NCBI GenBank assembly: GCA_963826795.1
Contig: CAWGYT010000004.1
Location: forward strand, 558,001 to 622,000
Reading direction: 5' to 3'
Length of the DNA stretch: 64,000 nt
DNA from: CAWGYT01 sp963826795
Lineage (GTDB): Bacteria > Planctomycetota > Planctomycetia > Pirellulales > Pirellulaceae
Made by a program: the position numbers and the translations under genes. The notes beneath the pieces are model-generated. The model was not told where the DNA came from and ran no database searches. It saw only the letters and a program-made list of their open reading frames with translations. Positions 26,240 to 36,453 of this stretch are shown here, in pieces. Numbering within the stretch: the first letter of the stretch is position 1; each line of letters starts with the position of its first letter.

Positions 26240-28198
26240 ATGAAACTCAATTTCAAGAAAAACAAGTCCGGTGGCGGCGGGGACAAGAAAAGCAAACGCG
26301 GTGCGTCGCGCCAGGGAGGCGGCGATGCCATCGGTAACTTCAAACGCTTCCTCTCGGAACACGTTGAAAAGCTCGTGCTGGTGCTCATCGCGGTGGTTTC
26401 GCTGTACTTGGTTTACATCGGCTTTTCCAAGGAGCCGCTGGGTACCGACCCCGACGCCGTCCAATCGGCCGTGCGCAATGCCCAAAGTCGCATCAACTCG
26501 GGGACTTGGGCGGAAGTCAAGCAGGATCGCTTTCCGGAACCCGACAATTTTGATCAGCAGGCGACGCAGGACACGATCAGCATCGATCCAGCCGCGTACG
26601 ACTTGTCCAAGCCCTTCCATTCTCGCCTCCAGCAGCGCAGCAAACGCCGCTCGGACCCGGAACTGCTCGCGCCGTTTGACGTCGAAGTCAAATCGGGCTA
26701 CGGCGCGATTGCGATCCGGAGCCCGGACCAGGACGCCGGCATCGCCAGCCTGGTGCAAGGCAACTCACCCGATCTGCGTCCGCTTCCCGGCAACCTCCGT
26801 GGCAGCGGACGGGGCGAAGTCCAACTGGGCGGAACCTATGAGGAGCGGTTTTTCGTCGCCCTCACCGGTTTGGTTCCCTACAAGCAACAGTTCGACTTGT
26901 ATCAGGAAGCCTTTAAGGGCGCCAGCGAGCACGATCTGGACCGCGACGTGCCGAAATATATGGGCCTGATGATCGAGCGGGCCGAAGTTCAGCCTGACGG
27001 AACGCTGAGCGAATGGGAAAAAATTGACACGCTCACGGGCATGATCCAAGAACCGACCCGATGGGAAGGACGACCCGAAGAGCGGGCCGAAACGTCGCAT
27101 CTCCTGCCGGGTCTGATGATGCCCTTGCCGCCCCTGGTCTTGCGCGACGTCTCGCAATGGTCCGTTCATTCCACCGTTCCCTTGGCCGTCATGGATCGTG
27201 GCCAAAGTCGAGGCGAGGGACGGGCAGCCGAAGGCGAACCTCGCGAGGGCGATACGGGACAACCGCTTTCGTGGGGCGACCGGGGCAGCTTGGGTGGCCG
27301 CGGTGAGGGAGGCGGAGCCCCGATGCGGAACGAGGGACGTGACTCGCGGACGCCAATGACCGAAGGGGGCGGAAACCAATACTCCGAGGAAGCACAGCCA
27401 CTGCTCCAAGTCGACAATGGCATGTTGCGGTATTTTGACTTTACCGTGAAGCCCGGAGGGCTCTATCAATATCGCGTCCAGGCACTGCTGGAGGACCCGA
27501 ATAACCCGATGGAAGGCCCGAAGCCGTCGTCATCCAGTTGCGAAACGGATGTCCTGGTGCGCCGCCAAGCCGCCACCGAACCGCTGCGGTCCACGCCCTG
27601 GAGTGAACCCAGTCCGGCGATCCGTGTTCCGACGGGCAGTGTGATCCTGGCCGATGCGGTCGAAGCCCCCAGCGAAATCGGGGTCGGACCGGGCCGACGC
27701 ATCAAGGTCTCACGACGTCCGACCGACGAACCTTCCGCCAAATTGCTGACTCTTACCTGGCGACCGTCTGGCCCCTTCGACGTACCCGTCAGCCTCGACG
27801 TCAGCCGGGGCGCCGTGCTCAACGGAGCCGTGGCTGAAATCGAAGCGATCGATCCCTCGGTGGGCAAGGTTCGCAAGCTCAAAGATTACAACTACGCAAC
27901 CAATGCGATGGTGCTGGACATCTACGGCGGATTCAAACTGGGCTCGACCGACTTGACCGCGCCCGGTTTCGTACTGGTCATGACCGGGGAAGGGCAGCTA
28001 AAAGTCCGCAGCGAAGTCGGCGACCACGACGAAGTGGAAGCCAACACGATTCCGCCCGATGAGGAACAAACGCTCCGAGCCGAAGAAGAACGCAACAACG
28101 AGCCGCGCGGCGAAGAAGAATTCCGCGAAGGCGGCGAAGAAATGCGCGGACCCGGACGAGGCGGCCGCGGCGTTCGTGGCGGCCGCGGCGGCCGCTAA
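26240..28198 (+). CDS. Membrane-anchored protein of the pilus/secretion operon
   Basis: A 652-aa protein, starting MKLNFKKNKSGGGGDKKSKR. The ATG at 26240 is chosen because of a nearby gagg and because the frame further upstream overlaps the end of the preceding gene. A Lys/Gly-rich basic N-terminus precedes one membrane helix at about 45-66 (KLVLVLIAVVSLYLVYIGF); the rest should be periplasmic. A middle segment resembles a beta domain with fibronectin-like GLYQYRVQALLEDPNNP. Two low-complexity linkers rich in Gly, Arg and Glu follow, and the C-terminus is a glycine-arginine tail (GRGVRGGRGGR). It is not recognised as PilP but is placed where an inner-membrane to secretin connector would be expected. 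The C-terminal low-complexity tail directly precedes a tandem repeat array. Confidence 0.7.
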   Translation: MKLNFKKNKSGGGGDKKSKRGASRQGGGDAIGNFKRFLSEHVEKLVLVLIAVVSLYLVYIGFSKEPLGTDPDAVQSAVRNAQSRINSGTWAEVKQDRFPEPDNFDQQATQDTISIDPAAYDLSKPFHSRLQQRSKRRSDPELLAPFDVEVKSGYGAIAIRSPDQDAGIASLVQGNSPDLRPLPGNLRGSGRGEVQLGGTYEERFFVALTGLVPYKQQFDLYQEAFKGASEHDLDRDVPKYMGLMIERAEVQPDGTLSEWEKIDTLTGMIQEPTRWEGRPEERAETSHLLPGLMMPLPPLVLRDVSQWSVHSTVPLAVMDRGQSRGEGRAAEGEPREGDTGQPLSWGDRGSLGGRGEGGGAPMRNEGRDSRTPMTEGGGNQYSEEAQPLLQVDNGMLRYFDFTVKPGGLYQYRVQALLEDPNNPMEGPKPSSSSCETDVLVRRQAATEPLRSTPWSEPSPAIRVPTGSVILADAVEAPSEIGVGPGRRIKVSRRPTDEPSAKLLTLTWRPSGPFDVPVSLDVSRGAVLNGAVAEIEAIDPSVGKVRKLKDYNYATNAMVLDIYGGFKLGSTDLTAPGFVLVMTGEGQLKVRSEVGDHDEVEANTIPPDEEQTLRAEEERNNEPRGEEEFREGGEEMRGPGRGGRGVRGGRGGR

Positions 28199-28240
28199 GC
28201 GACGCTCGCCGCCCCTGCTCGAACGCCGCCCATCGCAGCC

Positions 28241-28673
28241 GCATGCCACGGGCTTGCCCCGTGGTCCTGACGCTCGCCGCTACCCAAGCGGCGCGCATCC
28301 AAGCCGCATGCCACGGGCTTGCCCCGTGGTCCTGACGCTCGCCGCTACCCAAGCGGCGCGCATCCAAGCCGCATGCCACGGGCTTGCCCCGTGGTCCTGA
28401 CGCTCGCCGCTACTCAAGCGGCGCGCATCCAAGCCGCATGCCACGGGCTTGCCCCGTGGTCCTGACGCTCGCCGCTACTCAAGCGGCGCGCATCCAAGCC
28501 GCATGCCACGGGCTTGCCCCGTGGTCCTGACGCTCGCCGCTACTCAAGCGGCGCGCATCCAAGGCCCATGCCACGGGCTTGTCCCGTGGTCCTGACGCTC
28601 GTCCCTACTCAAGCGGCGCGCATCCAAGCCGCATGCCACGGGCTTGCCCCGTGGTCCTGACGCTCGCCGCTAC
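28241..28673. repeat. 65-bp tandem repeat array, seven copies, each with a hairpin
   Basis: gcatgccacgggcttgcccc starts at 28241, 28306, 28371, 28436, 28501, 28566 and 28631, an exact 65-bp period. Copies 1-6 are full length and copy 7 ends at about 28673. Each unit holds the palindrome ccacgggc-ttg-ccccgtgg. Variation is limited to single bases (taccc/tactc, ccgcatg/gcccatg). It splits the inner-membrane part of the pilus operon from the secretin gene. A chain of RNA hairpins here could act as an attenuator or processing region. Confidence 0.97.
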
Positions 28674-29131
28674 AGCTCGCGGCTACGGCTCCCGCACACC
28701 ACCCCGTCTTTTTTTCGTCGCCAAATCGCTCTTGTGGCCTTCTGCCACAGCCGCTATACCTCGCCTCGACTCGGTGCGCGGCCGGCGGGGTTTTTCTGCC
28801 GCCGCGGACCCCGATCGTGGCAGTCTGTGGCGTGCATGGACTGCTGGCATCGAACCGAGTCCAGGGCAAGGACGCCATGATAAATCCCATCGACGAGAAA
28901 AATCTCCGGTTTGCACTTGACGGGTTTCCACCGAGGCAGTATTCCACTCCCACTCGTCTTCAGACCGGGCTTCGGATTCGCGAAATCACGTCTGCGGGAC
29001 GGCTTCGACTGAGCCAAGAGAATTCGCCGTAGGGCGGCTTGGACCTCACACGGCAAAGCGGGCTCGGCAGGTGGTCTTCCGAGGAAAACGAACTGAACGG
29101 ATTCATTCGATTAAGGAGCGTCGCGTTGACT
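28674..29131. other. Intergenic region upstream of the secretin gene
   Basis: About 460 bp. Short frames (for example a 51-codon frame from 28877 on the plus strand) look unconvincing. A possible promoter lies at 28917. Directly before the secretin gene is an aaggag Shine-Dalgarno (29113-29118). Confidence 0.5.
28917..28945 (+). promoter_or_regulatory. Possible promoter of the secretin gene
   Basis: TTGACG (28917-28922) and TATTCC (28940-28945) are spaced 17 bp, about 185 bp before the gene. The -35 is good and the -10 is weak. It would let the secretin be transcribed independently of the repeat array. Confidence 0.3.
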
Positions 29132-30553
29132 ATGAACGCGAAACGATTGAGTTGCGGAGTCCTCAGTGGCTGGTTACTGACCACAGCCTTTGCCCACGCC
29201 CAGGCGGTTCATGTGGGACGAGCCGTCCAGGTGTCAGCATCGATTGTCAGTCAATCGTCGTCGGCGGGTACACGCCGCGAGGCGGATGAGCTGCTGCGGC
29301 GAGCGCGGGTGGCCATGAAGGACGGCGACCTGACTCAGGCACGCTGGTACCTCGATCGCCTGGAGAAGATGGACGTCAACTACGACGGTCTGTTCCAGCG
29401 ATTCGCCGATACGCCCGCGAAGCTGCGGCGGGACCTGGAAAAGCTGGACGGCACGCTTGCCGATTCGGCCCCGGTCGCGGCGAAGCCGAGTGAGCTCCCC
29501 GAGCGGCTCGGCCAGGAGGCTCAGCCCCTTCCGGCACCGGTTCCGATGTCGGCCGGGCAAGTCGTCCAAAACCCCTTTGCCACCCAGCCACCTGGAGCGG
29601 CCCCGGTCCCGGGTCCACTCCGCGGTGTCGATTCGGTTGAGCCTCCCGATTTGGCGGTCAAGGGACGCGCTGCGGCCGCCCCGGCGAACACTTCGGCGGC
29701 GGACAAGACGCAGGCCTTGCAGTTGCTGGCGACGGCCCAAGCGGCCTTAGGGCGTGGCGAGATCCAACGGGCCGAGCAGCTCGCGTTGCAGGCTCGCGAT
29801 CTCAACGTTCCCGACTCCGCGTTCGGCCCGGGCGAGGACCGCCCTTGGATGTTGTTGCTCCAGATTGACCGCGCCAAGCGGCAGCAGCTGGGCGTTGTCC
29901 AGGCAGCTCAACCCGCTCCCGCGAGCGGTCAGGTGAGACAAGCTGTTGTCACGCCGTACGATGACGATCCGGCAAGATCGCTTGTCCGCCCCGCGTCGGT
30001 GGCGGAGCCCCTGGGCGAGGATCGTCTGGCGCAGCGAATTGGATCGTCGGTGCAGGAAGATTCGCCCCCACCCCCGTTTCCGAGCGTGGATGCGGTCCAG
30101 GCGGACAATGTGGGACGATCCGACGGAGGGAATGCCTCCGAGGCATACGACTTGATGCGTCGCGGAGAAGAAGCCGTCAAGTCGCGTGACCTCAAGCGGG
30201 CGCGCGAACTGTTCGCTCAAGCTTGGAAGTACGAACAAGATCTCGATCCGGTCGCACGCCAGCGGCTTCAGGACAACTTGCAACTGCTGAGAGTTCCCAC
30301 CGAAACCGACGAGTTGCCTGCGCCGGAAATGTCGGTTGCCGAACAGAATGCGGTGCGGCGATTTAGCGCGGAAGTCAGCCGCGACCAGGTGGCGATCGGC
30401 CGTCAGTTGCGAAATAGCCCGAAGCAGGCCTGGGAAGATTTGAAGCGTCTGCAAGCGAAAGTCCAGGACGCCGAAATTCCCGAGTCGGCCCGTGAGCAGT
30501 TGCTGGGCGCGTCGAGCGAAGTATCCAGGAAGCGGAAGACTTCATCGAACTGA
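29132..30553 (+). CDS. Secretin precursor, N-terminal helical part before a frameshift
   Basis: The N-terminal ~470 residues of the secretin gene. A signal peptide (LSCGVLSGWLLTTAFAHAQA) is followed by helical TPR-like segments (EADELLRRARVAMKDGDLTQARWYLDRLE; EAYDLMRRGEEAVKSRDLKRARELF) separated by Pro/Ala linkers. The ATG at 29132 is 13 nt from AAGGAG; a TTG at 29126 has better spacing (7 nt) and may be the true start. The frame closes after SSEVSRKRKTSSN, but the neighbouring frame continues with EAEDFIELNRARIEQDERNRD from the same spot. One base is therefore missing near 30529, and this and the next entry are one gene. Confidence 0.7.
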   Translation: MNAKRLSCGVLSGWLLTTAFAHAQAVHVGRAVQVSASIVSQSSSAGTRREADELLRRARVAMKDGDLTQARWYLDRLEKMDVNYDGLFQRFADTPAKLRRDLEKLDGTLADSAPVAAKPSELPERLGQEAQPLPAPVPMSAGQVVQNPFATQPPGAAPVPGPLRGVDSVEPPDLAVKGRAAAAPANTSAADKTQALQLLATAQAALGRGEIQRAEQLALQARDLNVPDSAFGPGEDRPWMLLLQIDRAKRQQLGVVQAAQPAPASGQVRQAVVTPYDDDPARSLVRPASVAEPLGEDRLAQRIGSSVQEDSPPPPFPSVDAVQADNVGRSDGGNASEAYDLMRRGEEAVKSRDLKRARELFAQAWKYEQDLDPVARQRLQDNLQLLRVPTETDELPAPEMSVAEQNAVRRFSAEVSRDQVAIGRQLRNSPKQAWEDLKRLQAKVQDAEIPESAREQLLGASSEVSRKRKTSSN

Positions 30554-30591
30554 ATCGAGCCCGAATTGAACAAGATGAACGCAACCGCGAC

Positions 30592-33093
30592 GTGTTGGCC
30601 GACGTCGAACGCCGCCGCCAGAGCGTGATCCAAATGGACGATCAGTTGGCCAAGATGGTGGACGACTTCAACACCCTGATGGATCAGGAACGATTTTCGG
30701 AGGCCGTGGTGCTCGCCAAAAAGGCTCGCGAATTGGCTCCGAACAACGTCACCGTCGAATCGATGGTTTGGAAGAGCAAGTTCGCCGAGCGGTTGCTGGT
30801 CGAGATGTCGCTGCGTGAACGTTCCGAGGAAGGCGTGGTTGGCAGTCTGACCAGCGTCGTCGAATCGGCCACGCCGTTTGACGACCGGGTGGGGATCGAA
30901 TTCCCCAACGCCCGCTCCTGGGAGGACATGACTGCGCGTCGCTTGCGAGCCTTGAAGGAAGGACGCCGGCAATTTTCGGAGGCCGAACTGGAGATCCAGC
31001 GGGCACTCAAGAAGCCGGTTCAGGTTGAGTTCACCGATCAGCCGCTGAGCGAAGTCTTGTCGCAGCTGGGGAGCCTGGCCGGAATCAGCATCTATCTCGA
31101 CCCGCAGGGCCTGGCCGCCGAAGGAGCGACCAGCAATATGCCCGTAACGATTCGCCTGAATCAGGAATTGCAGCTCAAGAGCGCCCTGAACATCATCCTC
31201 CAGCAGTTCGGACTCACCTACTTGATTCAGGATGAAGTCCTGAAAGTGACCAGCGAAAGCGTCCGAGCTTCCGAGACCTACATCGATACGTATGACGTCG
31301 CCGACCTGGTGATTCCGATTCCTAACTTCACGCCGAACTACAACATCGGATTGCCCAGCGCGATTCGCGAGGCGTACAACGCTCAAGGTTTCGGAACCAC
31401 GTATCAAGGCGGCTACAATCAGGCCCCGCTCACCGTCCTGGCGAACAATCAGCCCAGCGGCTCCGTCGGCGGCCCCACCCTCGCTCAAATCGCCGCTTCC
31501 GAGATGATGCCGTCCGGCAGCGGGTCACCGCAGCCGTTGGGCTTCGGTCCCGGCGGGCTCGGCGGTGGAGCCCAAGCCGACTTTGATACGCTGATCGACT
31601 TGATTACCGCGACGATCGCGCCCACCACGTGGGACGATGTGGGCGGCGAAGGTTCAATCCAGGGATTTCCCACGAACCTGAGTCTGGTCGTCAATCAGAC
31701 GCAAGAGGTACACGAACAGATCGCGGATCTGCTGGAACAGTTGCGTCGGCTGCAGGACCTGCAGGTGACGATTGAGGTTCGCTTCATTACGCTCAACGAC
31801 AACTTCTTCGAGCGGATCGGCGTCGACTTTGACTTCGACATCGACACGAAGATCGATCAACTTCCGCCTGAAGGAGGCCCGAGCGTCACGATCGGTTTGG
31901 ACCCGCAAGGTAATCCGACCGCGGACCTGGACATCAGCTTCACCCAAGGTAGTTTTGGCGATGCCGTCCCGGCATTCGGTGGCTACAACGCCGCCTCGGC
32001 CGCGAACATCGGATTCGCGATCCTCAGCGATCTCCAAACCTTCTTCGTGATCGAAGCCGCCGCCGGCGATACGCGAACCAACGTGCTCCAGGCGCCGAAA
32101 GTCACGCTTTTTAACGGCCAACAGGCCAGCGTCAACGATTCGTTGCAACGTCCCTTCGTGACGAGCGTGACGCCGGTTGTCGGTGACTTCGCAGCCGCCC
32201 AGGCACCCATCATTGTGGTCCTGAGCGAAGGGACGCAGCTGAACGTCCAGGCGGTCGTCTCCAACGATCGCCGATTCGTACGTCTCACGCTCGTGCCCTT
32301 CTTCAGCAAGATCGGCAACGTGGAAGAGTTTACCTTCGAGGGTCGACGTGTGTCCAACACCGGGACCGCCGCTCAAGATCCAACCGATGACACGCAGACC
32401 GTGAACAACCAGGCAGAAGAGGTCATCGAAGGGACGACCGTCCAGCTGCCGCAGTTTGCTTTCACGAGCGTTTCGACGACGGTCAGCGTGCCGGACGGAG
32501 GTACCATCCTGCTGGGTGGGATCAAGCGATTGAGCGAGGGTCGAAACGAGCGGGGCGTTCCGTTGCTGAGCAAGTTCCCCTACGTGAATCGTCTGTTCAA
32601 GAACGTGGGCATCGGCCGGACCACGCAAAGCCTGATGATGATGGTCACACCGCGGATCATCATTCAGGAAGAAGAAGAAGGCAAGCTCGGCATCTCCACC
32701 ACGGGCAGCTCAGCCGCCCGGCGTCAGTCACGATCGGGAGCCCGCACACCGGGAGGGCGAGCACCCGGGAGGGCGAGGCTCCCGCCGAGCCGCACGCACG
32801 CATGTCACGCGGCGGCTCGGCAGGAGCTTCGCCCTCCCAAAAATCCCCCTCCCAAAAATCCCTCTCGCGGCCTTCCTCTCGGATGGCCGTTTCTTCCGCT
32901 GGTCCGCTGGGCATGTTATCGTGTCCTCTGCCGCGATTCTCTCGATCGCGGCCGTTCGTCGCGCGACGAACGTGGAAATCGCTTGAAGAAGAGGAAGGAC
33001 GGCAACGATGCGCCGTGGCGTCACGCGGGTTGGTGGGTTCGTGTTGCTTTGCGCCGCGCTCAGTGGGCGGCTGGCACAGGGAGCCGAGTTTGA
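30592..33093 (+). CDS. Secretin (GspD/PilQ-type outer-membrane channel), main part
   Basis: The secretin part of the gene begun at 29132. The frame is open from about 30530, so the GTG at 30592 is only a formal start. A TPR-like segment comes first. From about codon 140 follows VQVEFTDQPLSEVLSQLGSL, an STN/secretin N-domain motif, then a Gly/Ser-rich insert. The secretin domain follows (LQVTIEVRFITLNDNFFERIG, NVLQAPKVTLFNGQQA, VSVPDGGTILLGGIKR, VPLLSKFPYVNRLFKN, MMMVTPRIIIQEE). It would form the outer-membrane pore for the PilM-N group upstream. After about GKLGIS the ORF runs for more than 120 codons through a palindromic repeat and into the next gene's start. This tail is low-complexity and probably not native. 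Confidence 0.9.
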   Translation: MLADVERRRQSVIQMDDQLAKMVDDFNTLMDQERFSEAVVLAKKARELAPNNVTVESMVWKSKFAERLLVEMSLRERSEEGVVGSLTSVVESATPFDDRVGIEFPNARSWEDMTARRLRALKEGRRQFSEAELEIQRALKKPVQVEFTDQPLSEVLSQLGSLAGISIYLDPQGLAAEGATSNMPVTIRLNQELQLKSALNIILQQFGLTYLIQDEVLKVTSESVRASETYIDTYDVADLVIPIPNFTPNYNIGLPSAIREAYNAQGFGTTYQGGYNQAPLTVLANNQPSGSVGGPTLAQIAASEMMPSGSGSPQPLGFGPGGLGGGAQADFDTLIDLITATIAPTTWDDVGGEGSIQGFPTNLSLVVNQTQEVHEQIADLLEQLRRLQDLQVTIEVRFITLNDNFFERIGVDFDFDIDTKIDQLPPEGGPSVTIGLDPQGNPTADLDISFTQGSFGDAVPAFGGYNAASAANIGFAILSDLQTFFVIEAAAGDTRTNVLQAPKVTLFNGQQASVNDSLQRPFVTSVTPVVGDFAAAQAPIIVVLSEGTQLNVQAVVSNDRRFVRLTLVPFFSKIGNVEEFTFEGRRVSNTGTAAQDPTDDTQTVNNQAEEVIEGTTVQLPQFAFTSVSTTVSVPDGGTILLGGIKRLSEGRNERGVPLLSKFPYVNRLFKNVGIGRTTQSLMMMVTPRIIIQEEEEGKLGISTTGSSAARRQSRSGARTPGGRAPGRARLPPSRTHACHAAARQELRPPKNPPPKNPSRGLPLGWPFLPLVRWACYRVLCRDSLDRGRSSRDERGNRLKKRKDGNDAPWRHAGWWVRVALRRAQWAAGTGSRV
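32767..32838. repeat. Palindromic gggagggcgaggctcccgcc element, copy 2
   Basis: Arms 32767-32793 and 32812-32838 are near-perfect inverted repeats (gggagggcgaggctcccg versus its inverse with two mismatches), with an 18-nt centre. A partial extra left arm lies at 32751. It sits inside the open frame of the secretin. Confidence 0.85.
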
Positions 33094-36000
33094 TCAGACG
33101 CGGCCGGTGGATGGGCTACGTCAAAACATTCCGCAAGTGCATGCACTGATCGCGCGCGGATCGTCATCGCTCCGGGCCGCGAGTTGGCACAGGGCGTGGT
33201 CGTACTGCGGGACGGGATCATCGAAGCGGTCGGCGCCGATGTTCCCGTTCCCACCGATGCCCGCCGCTGGGACCTGACCGGCAAGACGATTTATCCGGGG
33301 TTAATTGACGCTTATGGGCACGTGAGCGTCGAGACCTTGCCGCAGGATCGCGGGACCCCTTACTGGAACCCACACGTACAGCCGCAGCGGCGCGTCGGCG
33401 AACTGGCGAATCTGTCCGACGATCGAGCTGCGGCCTATCGCGCGCAAGGGATCACCGTGCGTCTGCTTGCCCCCGATGCGGGGATCATTCGAGGGCAAGG
33501 CGTCGTGCTGACCACCGCCGATCGACCCGCGAATGGCCGCGTCTTAAACCCCGCGGCGGCGCTGCATTCGCGCTTGGCCGCGCCCCGTTCGCGGTCGCGA
33601 GATCAATATCCAAACTCGCCCATGGGAGCGGTGGCGCTGGCGCGTCAAACGTTTTACGACGCGATCTGGTATCGCGAGGCGCTCCAAGCGGTTCGATCCC
33701 AGCCCGGGTTAGCAGCTCCCGAGCAGAATACGGCGCTCGAGGCATTGCAGCCGTATCTGAATGAACAACAACTCGTGCTGATCGAGACGCCCGACGAGCA
33801 GTACCTGCTACGGGCCGAACGGTTTGCCCGTGAGTTTGGTTTGCGCGTGGCATTTGTCGGCTCGGGCCACGAGTTCCGGCGGCTCGACGCGATCCGCGAC
33901 ACGGGGCGCACGATGATCGTCCCTTTGAATTTCCCGAAGCCACCCCAGGTAGCAACGGCCGATGCCGCGGCCGAGGCCACGCTCGAGCGGCTCATGGAGT
34001 GGGACCTGGCGCCGGAAAATGCGGGCCGATTGCAGCGGGCGGGAGTCCCCATCGCACTGACTGCCCACGGCCTGGATAAACCCGCCGATTTTCTCCCCGC
34101 CCTCCGCCGTGCCGTCAAACGAGGACTCGATCCCGTCGCCGCACTCGAAGCTCTGACCGTGTTTCCCGCGCGGCTGCTGGGAATCCAGGATATTGTCGGC
34201 ACACTGGAACGCGGTAAACGGGCGCATCTGGTCGTCACCGACGGCGACCTCTTTGAAAGCAAGACGCGGATCGAACAGACATGGGTCGATGGACAGCTTG
34301 ACGAATTCCACCGCCGACCGGACCTGGATCTGCGCGGCCGCTGGCAAATTACCACCCGAGGCGACGATTCACGACCGGTGCTTCGCTTGAAAGGCGAGAT
34401 CTCGCGCCTGCAAGGGGAATGGGAACCGGCAGCGCCACCGGTCGACACAACCGAACCGGCCAAGTCGGCGACCGAAGGTCAGACTGCAGACGCGCCCAAG
34501 GAACCTGACGACGCGCCCAAGGAAGCCGAAGCCGACAAGCCACCAAAAATCGAGGAGCCCAAGCCTGCAGGCGAACGCACGGAAGAAGGCGAAGCGGGAA
34601 AAGACCGGCCGAAGCCCATCAAGCTCGAGAAAATCCAGCTGCGTGACCTGCAACTGACCGCTCAGTTCGCCGCGAAGGCTTGGGGAGACGGCGAAGGAAT
34701 CGCCCAGCTGTCGGCCGTGATCGTACCGGCCGAGGGCGAGGGCTGGAAGTTGATCGGGCAGGTGACCCGCCCCAACGCATCGGTCGTCCAGTTCGTGGCC
34801 ACGCGATTGCCGCCCTCGGACGAAGACCACGAGGAACAGTCCGAGGACGAAGCGGCGCCCGAGGATGACGAGGCGCCCCAGGCCGACCAACCGTCGGAAG
34901 GCGATCCGACGGAAGATGAAGCCGCCAAGGATGATGCCGCCGAAGATGATCCGTCGTCGCCGGAGTCGGGCCAGGTCGCGACCGACGGAAGCGATCCCGC
35001 CGAGGCGGAGAAATCGACGGTCGAGCAGGCCAGCAGCTTTCCCGTCAACTATCCGCTCGGTGCCTTCGGCTGGACCGAGGCTCCCGCACAACCGGAATGG
35101 CTCTTGTTCCGCCAGGCGACGGTGTGGACGTGCGGGGCGGAGGGAATTCTGGATCGCGCGGACGTGTTGGTTCACCAGGGCCGCATTGAACGGGTCGCGG
35201 TGACGATTGACGAGTACCCTTCGGAGACGGTGGTCGTCGCCTGCGAAGGGCGACATCTCACACCCGGGATCATCGATTGCCATTCTCACATGGCGACCGA
35301 CGGCGGCGTGAATGAAGGCACGCAGGCGATTACGTCCGAGGTCCGCATTGGTGACTTCATCGATGGTCGCGACGTCTCGATCTATCGCCAGTTGGCCGGC
35401 GGCGTGACGACGGCGAATATCCTGCACGGTTCGGCCAACCCCATCGGCGGGCAGAATCAGGTGATCAAATTGCGTTGGGGATCGTTGCCTGAAGAAATGA
35501 AATTCGCCGAAGCGCCCGGTGGGATCAAATTTGCACTGGGCGAGAACGTCAAACAAAGCAACTGGGGCGACGGCTATCGATCGCGCTATCCCCAGTCCCG
35601 GATGGGCGTCGAGCAGATCGTGCGTGACGCTTTCCTGGCAGCACGCGAGTATCGCCAGCGACATCAGCAATGGCAGCAGACGCGCCGCGGTCTGCCGCCG
35701 CGCGTGGATCTTGAACTCGAGGCCCTGGCCGAGGTGCAAGATGGGACTCGCTGGATCCATTGCCACAGTTACCGGCAGGACGAGATCCTGGCGCTGCTCA
35801 GGACCTTGGAATCGCTGAATATTCAGATCGGAACGTTGCAGCATATCCTCGAAGGATACAAAGTGGCCGAGGCGATCAAGCAGCACGGCGCAATGGCCTC
35901 GTCCTTCTCCGACTGGTGGGCGTACAAGATCGAGGTCTATGACGCGATCCCGTTCAATGGCGCCTTGATGCACCATCTGGGAATCGTCGTCTCCTTCAAT

Positions 36001-36420
36001 TCCGATGATGCCGAGTTGGCTCGCCATCTGAACCATGAGGCGGCCAAGGCCGTCAAGTACGGCGGAGTGGCGCCGGCGGAAGCGCTGAAGTTCGTGACAC
36101 TCAATCCAGCCCGCCAATTGCGCATCGATCGTTACGTGGGTTCGATCGAGCCTGGCAAGCACGCCGATCTGGTCCTCTGGAGCGGCTCGCCGCTTTCGAA
36201 TTTGAGTCGCTGCGAGCAAACCTGGATAGATGGCAAAAAGTACTTCGATCGTTCCGAAGACCTCAAGGCACAGGTCACCGGACGTGACATGCGCACGACC
36301 TTGATTCAGAAGATCTTGAACTCGGGACAGTCGATGGAAGACGAAACGCAGCGCGAACCGGAAGAACGCGACTTGTGGCCCCGAATCGATATCTTCTGCC
36401 GTACGAACGATCAGCGATAA
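33008..36420 (+). CDS. Periplasmic double amidohydrolase-domain protein (frameshift near its start)
   Basis: Signal peptide and first 50 codons are in the frame of ATG 33008 (GGAAGGA upstream; GFVLLCAALSGRLAQGA). The rest, about 1080 residues, continues in the next frame from about 33158 (ARIVIAPGRELAQGVVVLRDG); one base appears to be missing in the gcgcgc stretch. The first amidohydrolase-like domain (TGKTIYPGLIDAYGHVSVE ... LGIQDIVGTLERGKRAHLVV) lacks the paired HxH. An acidic linker follows at 34440-35040. The second domain has the full DCHSHM motif, HCHSYR, LQHILEG, FNSDDAE and SIEPGKHADLVLWSG, so metal-dependent hydrolysis is plausible there. Substrate unknown; related imidazolonepropionase/dipeptidase-type enzymes act on amide bonds. 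Followed 33 bp later by another member. Confidence 0.85.
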
Positions 36421-36453
36421 CTGCTTACTCGCCAGCTTGAAAAGAGCCATCTC

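Noticed and set aside
28241..28673. Possible CRISPR array
   Set aside because: The 65-bp units are contiguous, with no unique spacers, and no cas genes are near. The same holds for the 20-bp arrays at 13601 and 15258.
28877..29032. 51-codon frame starting MINPIDEKNLRFALDG
   Set aside because: No Shine-Dalgarno, no recognisable features, and it overlaps a possible promoter for the secretin gene.
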